Positions 23,385-36,000 of a stretch of 64,000 bases of DNA are shown in pieces. Source of the DNA: Rhododendron vialii (taxonomy: Eukaryota > Streptophyta > Magnoliopsida > Ericales > Ericaceae); assembly GCF_030253575.1 (NCBI RefSeq), contig NC_080558.1, positions 20,293,611 through 20,357,610 of the forward strand. Direction: 5' to 3'. The notes beneath the pieces were generated by a model, which saw only the letters and a list, made by a program, of their open reading frames with translations, had not been told where the DNA came from and made no database searches. The first letter of the stretch is position 1. The number at the start of each line of letters is the position of its first letter. The position numbers and the translations under genes were made by a program.

Positions 23385-26300
23385 CTTAGTACTAGCTATG
23401 GTGCTACTGAATTTTCCGCCAGAAAACCTGACCATTGGGCAGTAATGAGTTTTGTTAATCGATCGCATGAGATGTGAAAAACTAATTTAGAATCCCACAT
23501 CGGTCAGTTATTACTCAATGGTTTCACTTTATATTTTACAATATTGTGCTTTCTAAATGCTGAGCTCAGTAACATGGACTTGTAACCAAGTGGGGCATCA
23601 AAATGTTTGGATGGTTGTCTTTGGGACTTTGATATGGCAGGTGCACCGCTATCTTTACTCCACAACGAAACGATGGTGCGTACCCAACCCACCGTGGGTT
23701 TGCCGAGCAAACACAAAATCTAGACTTCGGGATCAAAGTGGGGGGTCCCACGACTCGCTGTTCTTGATTGATCTGACGGGTCGCACAGAAAAGAGGGATC
23801 ACCTTTCCCTAATCGCACCTGTTGGAGGAATCTAACTACCAAACAAACATTTTTCCATAAACCTTGTAAATTTCAAAGTGGATTTGGTGGACCAGCCGGC
23901 TTATTCAGTTCCTGCTTAGAAATCGGATTTTAGTACATTAATAAAATAATACGATTGTCTTTATAGCCATTAAACATCTTGAAAGTGAGTTCTTTTCCTG
24001 ACCGTACGCGTTAAAAAGAAGCAAATTTCGCTTCTTCTTCTTAAAATTATGCAACCCACAATTACGTTTCTTCAAAGTATGTTTTTTTGTATGAAAATGA
24101 TGACGACTAGTAGACTTGACTCCGAGTTGATTTCTTAATCCTATTGTTTGGCAAAATCTAGACTTGGTGATTTTTTTTCCCATTCAATAGAACTGATCAT
24201 CCTATATGAAGTACAAAGTATAGATAAGCCCGAAACACTGCATTAATTGTGAGAGTCCACAAGACAATCATACCCAACAACTCAATCATTACAAGAAATA
24301 ATAAGCCCATATAGGATAGAAACAAAGAAAAAATGTCTTAAGGAAATAACATCCACACGCATGTGAGGAGATTCGAACTCCGATGTTCTAGTAAAATGCA
24401 TTGTGATAAAAACGTCATTAAACGGTCAAAAATCTTATTCATAACGTCTTGCGTGAGGTCTTGTTTATTTTGCCAGACAATAGGATTAAGATTATTGCGA
24501 GGGCTAAAAGAGCATATGTTAACCTCCTGTTCATAGAAGTAGAACCCTATGCCAAACCCCAAGGTCATCTTTTATGCTGAGTTCATCTTATGCGAGTTCA
24601 TTAGGGTTCCATGCGGCATTGTATTATCCCTGGTATAAGATGCAGTATTAAATATTAAATGGAGAAATAATCTCTTAGTACATCTTATAAAATTACGAAA
24701 TGTTTTGACAAGTTATTTGCCTGGAGTCGATGATTAATTTATGCATCTTCAAAGAAAAAATATATATACCATACAAATCAGAAGTACATCTCATAATTAG
24801 AATTGACCCACCACTCCACCAGTTAATTATTCAATTTATTCTAATTCCCCTATTAATGGATTGCAAAAGGAAGACAGTGATCCTAGCTAGCCCACCAATT
24901 AGTTACTCTACTTTCTTTATCAATTGGTTGTAAATGGATAGGGAAAATAGCAATTATTCCATACAAGAGCTTTGCTCTATTTTTAATTGAGAAGTCCTTC
25001 CAAGTGAACGGTAAAATTGGTCTCCCAAGATTAGTCAAAGTGGACAAAAATTGGTCCGAACATATGAGTTATAAAAAAATGTAATTTAAGTTAGTAGAAA
25101 CAAATAAAAGATATCTCATCTCACATATGTTTCATATTCATTTTGATAGAAGAAGGTGAGGGATCATTAATGTAGTTGAATGTTGCTTGGTATTTTTTCA
25201 GTTTAAAATTTGATATAGTTTCGTAATTGAATTTGTTCTCAGTTCGAACTAAATTAATTGATGTTTCATTCATTTTTCATTGCAGTTTAAAAAATAAAAG
25301 ATCTATTGAACATAAGAGTAATTCATTTGGCCGTGCATAGCACGGGTTCACTACTAGTTAAGATTAAAACTAATATCTGGATCCATTCTAGCTAGGTTCA
25401 CCTCAATGATGTCAATCATTCGTTCATAAAATTTGTCGAGTAGAATACATTTGTGAAAATGTAGCTTGTTCTAATATTAACGATAGCCATATTGCCCTAA
25501 ACTAGTTATAAATGGTCTACAACTGCCACCATTTATATAATTTTATAAAAATACGAGTAGATCAGAATGTCATCCAGTTGGGGGAGCTGCTGTCTTTTAA
25601 AGAGACAACAGCCTGCTGTCTTGGCCAAGGGAGCCATCCTCCGGTCTCGCTCCAATGATCGGAAACATTCACTTCGTAGAACTCGTCAAGTTGAACAAAA
25701 ATGTAAAAAATTAGCTCGATTGGATATCATTAAGTGCCTAATCGAAACTTTTTTGTCTTGAAAAGAATGGATCCGAAACACTGAATCAAATCTACTAGAA
25801 CCCATTATTGGAAAGTTATATGTGTTCCGATCAGGCACTTTATGATATCCGATCAAAGTGATTTTATGCATACTTAACTCGACGAGTTCTACGAAGTGAA
25901 CGTCTTCAATTATCGGAGCAAGACTGGAGCGGGACTCCCTCAGCAGTCCAGCCCCATCCCCCCGTTCCCTCACATGAATACTCCATTCAGAGAAGGAATT
26001 CAAAAAATAAACGACTTGAATCGTTAGAGGGATACCTAAAATGAATCCAAATGACTTGAGCTATACGTTGTAGTCCAGATGAAGAACACCAATGCACTAC
26101 AGGGTCCCCGGTTCTGAAGAACTACCGACAAATCTGATTTGTGTGGTATTCTGTTCTAATATGATCTTAATCAGATTGACTGTGACGTGCCTGTGTGTAT
26201 TGTAATAAATGTATTCAAATGAAGGAATTCCCCCATCACGGGTGGTTCACAATTAGTCCTCCCCTGTATAACATATGGCTGTAAAACAAACTCCATTGGT

Positions 26301-26405
26301 CTTGAAATCCGTACCTCGAAGCGGGGACTACACTTTTGTGTCCATTTTCATTGCCACATCCTCCTTTACTAATTGTTGATCAAGATGGTTGTGATTTTGT
26401 GGTTA
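23385..26405. repeat. Tandem segmental duplication, unit 2 (about 3.0 kb)
   Basis: This is the partner of unit 1 and follows it head to tail. It is shorter because it lacks the unit 1 insertions. It has gained a foldback element of its own at 25577-25969, where unit 1 has only a short unrelated 22-bp stretch. Divergence between the units is visible in every line, so the duplication is old. Confidence 0.85.
25577..25969. mobile_element. Foldback element specific to duplication unit 2 (393 bp)
   Basis: Imperfect inverted arms contain TTCACTTCGTAGAACTCGTC on the left and GACGAGTTCTACGAAGTGAA on the right, extended outward by GGTCTCGCTCC facing GGAGCAAGACTGG. In unit 1 the flanks (GTCATCCA and TCACATGAATAC) are joined by about 22 other bases. 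The insert therefore either replaced a short piece or the unit 1 site has changed. No clean target duplication is visible. Confidence 0.65.
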
Positions 26406-27032
26406 GGACTTGGGATTGTGCAAAATATCTCCTACTGCTATTTGAAAGTGAACAATCGGGTCAATATCGGTAGTGCAAAGATTTGTCGGTAGGAGCAGAT
26501 TTAGGAATTTTTTATAACTGGGACACCAATTTCTACTAACCCCAAAACAAAACCTTGGGGTAAATTTTACTGACCTCCCCTGAGGTTTTTGACAAATGCA
26601 GAGACCTCCATTGCTTTTGGAACTATTGTTCAGATTCCCTCATTCCGTTAACTACACACTAATGCCGTTAGTATTTGTTACTAGATGACTAAAATGCCCT
26701 TGAATATATGTAAACTTAAAAAATCAATTTTTCTTGTTCTATTTTCTTTTGTAATTGGTGTATTTAATGTTAAATTACAACTAACTAAATATATTTGCCA
26801 AATTTGAATAATCACTCATACATCTTATATTTCAATGATCATTATTTTCATAAAGTTAATACTTTTTTTTTTCATGTATCTCATTTTATTTATAAAATTA
26901 ATGCTTTGTATATTTTTAACTCATCACATCCCGGGGGAAAAAAAGAACCTTGATTTCTACTTATTTGTTATGAACGAAGTCAATGTATCTTTTCTTTCAA
27001 ATATATATATATATTTTTATGTTTGTATGTTA
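26406..27032. other. Intergenic; single end of a repeat
   Basis: At about 26560-26700 there is a stretch with GACCTCCCCTGAGGTTTTT, a motif often found at ends of plant DNA elements. I could not find its partner. No gene is seen. Confidence 0.4.
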
Positions 27033-27246
27033 CTCCCTCCGTCCCATTTTCATTGTCCTTTTTTGATATTCATGTCAGTTTTCAATCGCTTGTATCTTTC
27101 AATCTCAAAAAATATGCAATATGGATCTATTTGTTCTATAATACAAAGTTATTGAAATCATGAAAAACATTATAGATTGAAAGATATAAGTAATAGACAC
27201 AAAGTGACAAAAGGAATAATGGACAAAGAAAATGGAACGGAGGGAG
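27033..27246. mobile_element. Stowaway MITE (214 bp)
   Basis: It has classic ends: CTCCCTCCGTCCCATTTTC on the left and GGAACGGAGGGAG on the right, with TA duplications at 27031-27032 and 27247-27248. It has no coding capacity. Confidence 0.93.
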
Positions 27247-27925
27247 TAGTTTTTTTCTTTGACTTGCAATTTATAATATTTAACAAAATTAAACTTGAGT
27301 TATACATATTTTGGTCAAACTTGTATAATGAGTTATGTATTTTACAGTTTGACAATCGTGGTCTATTTTTTCCTCTCCTATGTGGATTTTGAAAAATAAA
27401 AGATGCATGTAAATGCCTAATCCAACATACAAAACAATTAGCGTGTTTTTTTTAATATGTTTCTCAACAAAATAAAGTCGTTATGAAAATTTCTTTAATC
27501 TTATTTATTTTTCCTTCTTATTTTCCCTATGAGTTCATTAGTGATAATTAAGTTTCATTACAAATGCACTAGTGGGGAAAAAAAAGCATAAGAAAACTTT
27601 AAAGAATGATCAATGTGTAAATTATATTGAGTTTATATTTTTTTTTCCAGTATGGTAGATTATGTATCTCAATGTGTCCTCTATTTGGAAAATTAGACTT
27701 TGAAGAGAAAAAAGAGAGAGACTATGGTAACGGAAAATGCTTGATTAATATTTGACGAAAACACGAATAAACGTAGAGAGCACGTCGGAAATCAATGGGC
27801 TCCTATTCTAATTGGTAACTCTTGTTCTTTCATGTGAAAGGTCAGAATCTGAGCTCCGTCGTAAACATTTAAGATTCAGGAGAATCAAGACTATCTAGAA
27901 ATTTCTTGTGACACCCAATGTATAA
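27247..27925. other. Intergenic upstream of CBSX5-like gene
   Basis: AT-rich sequence with no recognisable gene or repeat. It forms the distal 5' flank of the gene starting at 28292. Confidence 0.5.
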
Positions 27926-28076
27926 AATAATATGGGAAAATAACGGCCCATGACGTGTTTTGATAATTAATACTTGCCAAGAACAAGCTAAGAACATTTG
28001 TTAATGCTGAAAATGTTCTTAGCGAATATTAATTATCAAAACACGTCATTAATCATTATTTTCCCATATAATATTA
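27926..28076. repeat. Near-perfect hairpin in CBSX5-like 5' flank
   Basis: Arms of about 60-70 bp pair across a short loop near 28000. Examples are TATGGGAAAATAA with TTATTTTCCCATA, ATGACGTGTTTTGATAATTA with TAATTATCAAAACACGTCAT, and CTAAGAACATT with AATGTTCTTAG. It ends about 90 bp upstream of the TATA box. It may be a tiny MITE or the source of a hairpin RNA. The TGACGTG core is bZIP-like and occurs once in each arm. Confidence 0.75.
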
Positions 28077-28168
28077 GGAAAAAAAAACACGTCGGAAAGA
28101 CACGGGATGATAGTTCGTTCCTTTTGACCCCACCCAAAAATACCCGGATATACGCGGTATTTGCCGCC

Positions 28169-28176
28169 TATAAATA
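28169..28176 (+). promoter_or_regulatory. TATA box of CBSX5-like gene
   Basis: TATAAATA lies 116 bp upstream of the ATG. A CT-rich leader (CTCTCTCTCTTTCC type) follows, which is common in plant 5' UTRs. Transcription probably starts near 28200. Confidence 0.75.
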
Positions 28177-28291
28177 CTCACTCACGGCTCCTACATTCCT
28201 TCCATCTTCCTATCCCATCCACAGCTCTCTCTCTCTTTCCCGAATTCTCTCCCTCCACGTCTCTCTCTCTCCTCGCAGATCTAGCTATTGT

Positions 28292-31200
28292 ATGGCAGTG
28301 AGGTTCCTGGCGCGCGAGGTATCGGACCTGTGCCTTGGAAAGCCGGCGCTGACGGCCCTACCCGCCTCCTCAGCCACCGTCGCCGACGCCCTGTCGGCCC
28401 TCAAGAGGTCCGGCGAGAGCCACGTCAGCGTATGGGCCTGCTGTGAGAACAACCACGACCACTCCGATCTCTGCTCCCCCGCCGCCAAGGCGGGTGGCGA
28501 GTGCCGGTGCGTCGGGAAGATCTGCATGGTGGACGTGATCTGTTTCTTGTCCAGGGAGAAGAACTTGGTGGACCCGTCGGCTGCGCTTCGGGCGCCGGTC
28601 TCCGATCTGTTGGATAAAGCGGGTGCTGGGATCGTTAGGCATTTGGAGCCGCATTCTAGGTTTGTGTTTCGATTTGATTTACGATTAATGCCGTGTTTTA
28701 TTTCTCTGTCATGTTATAAGAATGTGGTTTCTACTCTCTGTCCTAATTTATTTGTTTTTTTTAGCCCGTGTCACTTTTCTCCAGTTATGTAATTTTGAAA
28801 ATATTGTTTAATAGAATTAATTGAGATCCATAACAACATCCATATTACATATAAAAAGTATTACCAATTGAAAAATATAACTAATTTTTTGTTCGGTTAG
28901 GAAATTGGGACGAAGGGAGTATTTTGTTCCAATTGTTTAAATTTTTGCTGTTCCGTACGAGGGGAACCGAATAATGACTTGCCTATGAATCAAAATGTTT
29001 TAAGGGTCTGTTTGGAAATTAGGGAAGAGAAGGGAGGAGAAAGTAAAGAAGGAGAAATGAGATTATGATAGAGATGGTTTGGTGTTTTGATGATCCCTAC
29101 ATTATTAACCGCAACTTCTGTATTTGTTATCGCCTTCATTGCTGTTCATCCCGTCGATATTGATGGTAAAAAACCTTTGAGATTCTGGAAGGTGTTCCCA
29201 AATAACCTAATGAAAGGAAGATAAGGAGTTTGTCAACAGGGATTTGACCGTCCAATTCCTATAGAATTTATTGCTAAAATATCTGTAGAGGGATATAAGG
29301 CTAAGTGATAAGGAAAATGTTTGCTAAGGGGTTGGCTTGGTGGTCTTGGCCTGAGACTTGAGTGTTTGCTCCTTTCTAAGGTTTTAGGTTCAATTCTCTT
29401 TGTCAACAACTATTGGGGCCATCTCACCCCTGCATAAGCATGTGAAATAGTTGTGGGAGGGGCTGTAAGGATTAGTCTGAAGTGCGTGCAGGCTTGTCTG
29501 GGACACCCTGCTTTTCTTTCCTTATAATTTGATTTTGTAGAAGAGAAATATAATTTTTTGGGAGAGAAAAGAAGATTGAAGGAGGAAAGTTGATTTTCAC
29601 TTCTTTTGTATTAGCCATTTCGTTATAGCTGAATTCACATGGTGACTTCGTTATGGCTGATCTCTGGACATGGTGAACAGAACCAGAAAACAAAACCAGT
29701 TCTCAATCAGTAGCGTTAAAGAACTTTTGTTTACAGGACAATGGATATTAGCAAGTTGTGTATCCATAATGGTTACTGTGTTACCCTTGCAAATAATTAT
29801 TTACTGGACAAATGGACAATGAATTGGAAACATGTTCTTATCGTGATGAAACAATTTCTTACAAGAACTTACATTATACTACCCATAAAGCACGGGGCCC
29901 CAAGAAGACAGATTTTCATGCTCTCTCCCTCCCATTTTTCCATTTGGTTTGCTTTTGCTAGGGGAACTTAATTTTGCAAGGGATATGTGATTAATGCATG
30001 CCTTCTTACAAATTTTGATTAGGTTTTCATTCTTTCCCTTATTGTCTACTTCTAAAACCACTTTTAGTTTTTTTTGAGCATTAGTTTATGAAAATATATC
30101 TATTTTTTCTTTAACTCTTTAAAGAGAGCAAACATTTTGGGGCATCCAATATAGAGTAAGCAAACAAAATGACGGAGGGCGTAGTTGACCTTGTAGTTTC
30201 GGTTCTCTATGTTGAATTTGCCTTGTCGTTGACTTCTTATCCTTGTTATTGTTTCACCCTCAATTTCTAGCTCGTATGGTTCCCCCCTCATTGTACAGTT
30301 CCTGAAGGTCCTTATTTGCTTATTTCCTTGAATCATACCTCCCTATGTTGACACTTCCATTTGGTTCATGCATAGTTTAATTGCTTTGGTGAAATTTTGA
30401 ACTTAAGGACTTTTTGCTTGGTTTATGTTCACCCTTAAATGGTAATCTTCAACTGAATGGCAGTTTGTGAAACACCATCTTGGTTTAATTTGTCCTCAGC
30501 TTCTTCTGTTTTCTGTTGTTAGTTCTACCAATTGAATCTCCTTTCCTTTCTTCCCAACAGCTTACTGGAAGCAATTGATTACATCCTTGACGGGGCACAA
30601 AATTTAATCGTCCCCATTGAGACAAGAACAACCACCTTCACGTCAAGGAAGAAACACCTCACCAAATCTTCCTCTTTCGGGTCCACGCTCCACAACGGCC
30701 GCGAATTCTGCTGGCTAACTCAAGAAGACGTGGTCCGCTTCCTCCTCAACTCCATCGGCATCTTCTCCCCGATCCCAGCTTTCACAATCGAATCGCTCAA
30801 CATAATCGAAACCAACATCATGTCTATCTACTATGATGACCCAGCCTCCTCAGCCTTGGACTCCATTTCTCTCTCCCTCACTGAGCAAAAGTCAATCGCA
30901 GTCGTTGATGAAGACAACAAATTGATTGGCGAAATATCACCTTACACCCTTTGTTGTTGTGATGAAACTGCTGCGGCGGCAATTTCAACCCTCTCTGCTG
31001 GTGATCTAATGGCTTATCTTGATTATAGTGGCCCACCGGAGGACTTGGTTAACCTGGTGAAGGAAAGGTTGGAAGAGAAGAATTTGGGAGCAATCTTGGA
31101 ATTAATGGAGGAACTTTCTTATTCATCATCATTATCGTCTTCCTCTTCTGACGAGGAGTTCGGGTTGGTTAGGGGTGGTGGGTTGGGCCGGAATTTCCCC

Positions 31201-31386
31201 GCAAGGCGGTCGGAGACGATCATCTGCCGTCGGTGGAGTTCTTTGGTGGCGGTGATGATTCAGGCGCTTGCGCATCGCGTGAGTCATGTTTGGGTTGTGG
31301 AAGAGGACTATAGTATAGTTGGAATTGTGACGTTTGCTGGGATTTTGAACGTGTTTCGGAGCATAGCAGGGGTTCGAAAAGCTTGA
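28292..31386 (+). CDS. CBSX5: CBS domain-containing protein, CBSX5-like
   Basis: Two exons, 28292-28659 and 30561-31386, give 397 aa. The splice sites CTAG/GTTTGT and CCAACAG/C split a Ser codon (AG|C) and keep the frame. The N-terminus ([13 protein letters not shown]), the region [18 protein letters not shown], the block [18 protein letters not shown] and the C-terminal [19 protein letters not shown] match Arabidopsis CBSX5 in order and spacing. CBS motifs come in pairs and sense adenosine-containing ligands. The Ser-rich [12 protein letters not shown] stretch before the last CBS motif is family-typical. The exact role of CBSX5 is not well known. Exon 1 is GC-rich against its surroundings. 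The 1901-bp intron holds a Stowaway MITE and a SINE-like unit. Confidence 0.92.
28734..28919. mobile_element. Stowaway-like MITE in CBSX5-like intron (186 bp)
   Basis: The ends CTCTCTGTCCTAATTTATTT and GAAATTGGGACGAAGGGAG are degenerate Stowaway termini with flanking TA (28732-28733, 28920-28921). It begins only 74 bp after the splice donor. Confidence 0.8.
29322..29515 (+). mobile_element. Possible tRNA-derived SINE in CBSX5-like intron
   Basis: It has an A-box-like TTGGCTTGGTGG near 29332 and a B-box-like AGGTTCAATTC near 29386, at the roughly 50-bp spacing of pol III promoters. A GC-richer body follows, ending near GGGACACCCTGC. No clear A-tail or target duplication was found, so this rests on the promoter boxes alone. 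Confidence 0.4.
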
Positions 31387-33037
31387 GAGAGAGTTTGTTC
31401 AAGCAATAACAAAATGGTACTGCAGAGATCAGTGGGAAAATTTGGCTAAGACCATAATTGGAAGTTGAAGGGTTTTTGTTGTATGTGCTATTTGTGTAAC
31501 TTAAATGTTATGCGTAAAGGGTACTAAATATTTTTGGTCTTGTGGTTGGGAATCCATTTTCTTTTGCAAGAGTTCAAGAAAGTGAAAATGTGAATTGGAT
31601 TCCCCTCAGATTATTGACCTCATTTCCAGACTCCAGAGCAATCGAATTAGAGAGAATTTGGCTATCTGATTTCTTTTTTCGCATAAATTATTGCAGTACG
31701 AAGCTTGAATGTCATTCTGCAACCCTATAGAGGTGAGTCTGAGCATGCGTGCGTGAGAGAGAGAGAACCAAGCATTTTGAGAAACCCTTAACATTTTTCA
31801 GAAATGATGGTGTGGTGGAAAGCTTTCGTTCACGGAGTTTTTTCGTTCTAGTTTCCATAGTTTTTAGAAATCGAAATGGCTCATGGCCTGCATAAATGGC
31901 ACTTCTTTGCTGCATAATGACACGGTCTAAAAAATATCACAAATATTCATACGGTAGTGTGGATACATGAAGAAATGAAATGATCCAAACAAGATGGAAT
32001 AGGAAGACGTGTTTCCAGAACGAACAAAATGATCCAAAGCAGGATGGAATAGGAAGACATGTTTCCGGAACGAACAAGATACTGGTTGAGAAGGGGGTTT
32101 CCACAGATTTGGAATGGCCATAGGAACATGCATTGATGTACCGGCTCAGGTAATGCTCCCAGGTGATTGATCAATGCACAAACAAAGAAAAGAATTTCAC
32201 AATGTTACACAGCGAGAATGAAAAACACATTTGCTGAGGAAATTATTAGCACCATTGATGTCGTAAGTACCGCCCGCAAACTATTCAGTAACCCCCGAAT
32301 ACCACCTGTGTCGAGCGATGTCAAAGGGAAACTACACATGCTTGTGCTACAAAGAAAGACCACACCGCATTTTTCACAGTAACTTTCAAAAGCTTGCCAA
32401 GAGGAAGAGGTTATATGGTCACTCTCCAGGCTTGACGAACAATCACCACAATAATATGGTGTGCCACAACAATTCCAGTCTTCTAGAATTCTCAGCTCTT
32501 AACAAAAGGTGAATTACGTTGACAAAACAGACCAAACAACGAGAAACACAAGTCGAACAAAACATTCTGATATTAGATGATGCACTCAAAAGCAAGTAAA
32601 CATAACATCGAAAACAACATTCATTCCATCATCATTCCGGAATTCTCGTAAAAAGCTCAGTAAATCATACAAGATAACCTTTTGAGGCATTATAGTTAGT
32701 TAGTTACTCAAGTGACACAAACATCATATATTAAGTATAGGTAGTGTAATAGGGAAAGAGAAGCAACACAAGTTTTCGAACCAAGTATGAGCTATACACG
32801 CATTTACAATTTGGATAAACACATTATGAACCCCTACAAGTCATATTATCTCAACTTCAAACCCCCTGCCCAAAACCATGCAGGCCGGGTTCTTCTACTC
32901 AGAAGTGCCAAGAAAGCACCGCAATTTTTTTGACCTAAATAGACCGACCCAATGAATGCAGTCTTTATGTTAATGAAAGAGAAGAAAATGGTAGTCATAT
33001 GGAGGCTATATTGGTGGTTCAGACTGGTGACAACCGC
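31387..33037. other. Intergenic between convergent genes
   Basis: The space separates the stops of the CBSX5-like (+) and AIRP2-like (-) genes and should hold both 3' UTRs. A short direct repeat based on GATGGAATAGGAAGAC and GTTTCC(A/G)GAACGAACAA recurs at about 31992-32020 and 32043-32071. No other gene is visible. Confidence 0.6.
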
Positions 33038-36000
33038 CTACCGTAAATGAGAATCATAAGGGTCATAAACTGTAACAGGAACCACCAAAGGCAACTTATC
33101 TATATACATGAATAGCCTTCTGAGATTCTCCCGAGTTAGAGTTGCCATGTCAATTACATCCCTGCTGTCCATAAATACCCAGAGATCAGCGGAGTCCACT
33201 CCCTTCAGACAGTCGCGGCAAAAGGGGCACGACTGAGATCTTGTGCGCCTGCAATGTGTAACACACATTCTTAGTCCCAACAAAAAATGAGGATAAAGAT
33301 TTCCTAAACATAACAAGGCCAAAGCACATTGCAAGTTGAAATTGGAACTTTTCTAACTTCTGTAGGAGACTAGGAGTACCATGGTTCGATTCCATCGAAC
33401 AGGACCAACAGGTTGTAACTCAACTTGAACCTTTAGTACCAACTTCATCCAGGAAAATTCAAGAGGGTAGAAAGCCAAGATTACTGCGGAAGGGAAATAG
33501 TCCCACAATTTCAAGTGCTATCTATCCACAAGAATTCTGCCTTTCCATTCCATTTTCATTCATGTAAACAATGAAGCTGAATTATAGCTCTCATTCGCAC
33601 TTTATAGATATTAATAGAGAAAAGATATATATATAATGGGAGGTGCGGACGGGTGTGGACTTGATCCGGACTATATATATATATATATATATATACTACC
33701 TAATCCTAAACGAATTCATTCAAACACTTAGACTACTAAAGGACTGCAATTATTCCGGCCCTTATATATACAACAGCTAACTTTTAGGAGAATCCTGAAA
33801 AACAATTTATCTACCACTTCAACTTGTAGTTCCCAAAATACTGAATCAACCACAAACCTTTTGGATTCCAGCAAAATCTAAAGCAAAACTAGGTGAAATA
33901 TAACTACTCTTGTAGCTGGTTCTTTATGGAAATAACTAAAACATCCAGAGCAACTGTTTGGGCTGCATTACGACCCAAACAACATAAAGACTACATAACC
34001 ATGCCAAGCAAATACCAAGTAAACACTGGTGTTTCTGCAGGAGCACCATAGTTAGATCCTATCAAACATGTGTTGTTCCCAACCTAACGCTGGTGAATCA
34101 GGAAAGATGCTGAAAGTTGTGGATCGTAAAATAATAATTGTATGGGCCACAGTGCAATGCATCCCGGGAATAAAGATGGCTCACCTCCTCATGATCTAAA
34201 AAATAAATAAATCGAAAGCTAACACGGATATGATAGCTTACACAAACTAAGGTACAGTGCACGTTGTGTCATGCATATGCCAACATAGTATACAGAAAGC
34301 CGTTGATTGTCACAATGGCACAAGATCAAGCTTTCAAGTAAGAACTCGAGTATAAAGAGACCAACTTCATTCAGTTAGAGGCACACAGAGCTAAAGATCA
34401 AGTTGATAGACCAACTAGATACCAGTGGAAATGCCTGCTCTGTACTGAAACCCTTTAATATACGCTTATACGAAGCTTGCCCCATCGGATACTCGTTTGC
34501 AAAGGCTACACTTATTCAGTTGTTGGATGGATAGAAATGGTAAGTTGGATGCAAATGGCAGTTACAGGCTTGATGCCCCGAAAATACATAATCAGGATAT
34601 GCCAATATTCGATCTGCATATGACTTGACGACAAATTAGAATTCTTCGTCATGTCAAAACTATTGTCCAATGATGATCTCCACAAACAATATGATAAGTG
34701 CAAGTATGGACAGCAAGAAAGGATCATATGTAGAAATCCACATCGCATGCCTTGTTAATATCAAGCACCCTCAGAAAACCACATCTTCATGGACGTCAGC
34801 ACCAATGAAAACAAAGTTTAAGAATGAGACCTGGTCAGGCCACTGCAACCAACTCTTAGCTGGACATTGTTCCCTAGCCTCGTAGATTTTCAAATAATTA
34901 TCCCCACAAATAACTGGACTTTGAGAGAAGGATGTCTTGATTATGGACACGAATTCTGAGTTTTGATTTCTAAAAGGAATATGGAAACAGTAACACTATA
35001 CGAGAGAGAGTTATTATAATAGAGAATACATCTTTTCTTTTCTTTTTAAGCATCAATGGCAAATATAGATGAGGTTTCATTGGGCAATAGTGATAAGGAC
35101 AATGCAGAATTGCAAACAGTTCAAAACTTCGAATAAAGCTAGATATTGATCCTATTAAAAAAAGAAGACGATGATGTAGACTACTGGAAAAGAAATAAGG
35201 CAGGCACTTGCATGAAGCTACTGAACTAATATCAATTTTCAATGGTACAAGGACAATAGAGGGAAGTAGAATACCAGTCCCGATAGCATTTCAAGCACAT
35301 GATGTGGTTGCAGTTGGGCAAGACAATCTTACTATTCATCTCCATGCAAATTCCACATTCTTCTTCTCTTTCAATTTCTATATCTGAATACTGTTTGTGT
35401 TCTTCTTCATCTCTTCTTCTGTACCTTTCCATGCATACTGCCTTTTGCCTTTTGTCTTCTGTATCAGTAACACCTCCTTGCAGTTGCACTAAAGAGGGAT
35501 AAATAACCGCTGGCCCACAAAATTCAGACATTAGGAAGGAGGCAATTAGAAGGTGACCAATATTGAAAAATGAGGCTCTGACCAATTGCATAATGCGGAA
35601 ACCTACCATAGAATTCTCGTACGCTTGCTTTTCTCTCATGGGCACACATAGTTGTGGTGCCATCAACATAAACCTAAACCACAAGGGTAGAGTCAGTAAC
35701 AAACAGTGTAAACAAAGACTAAAAAACCGATAACCTGAAAGAAGATTCAACCTTGTATATTAAGATTCTGAGCAATCCAAGGGCACCAGCAAGGTGACAG
35801 TCCGTCCATTGCACAAGGAAAAGGAACAGGTGTGCAGCAGGACTGTATGACATTCTCATTTGAAGAGATGCACCGTCATATTCCCTCGAAAAATCAGACG
35901 CCCTGTAGCTCGCAATAAAAACTAGAACTGGTCAGAACGGTGGAAATAATTAAAAGAATCAGATAAATAAGTCCATTGACATAAAAGGGTGACCCGGCAC

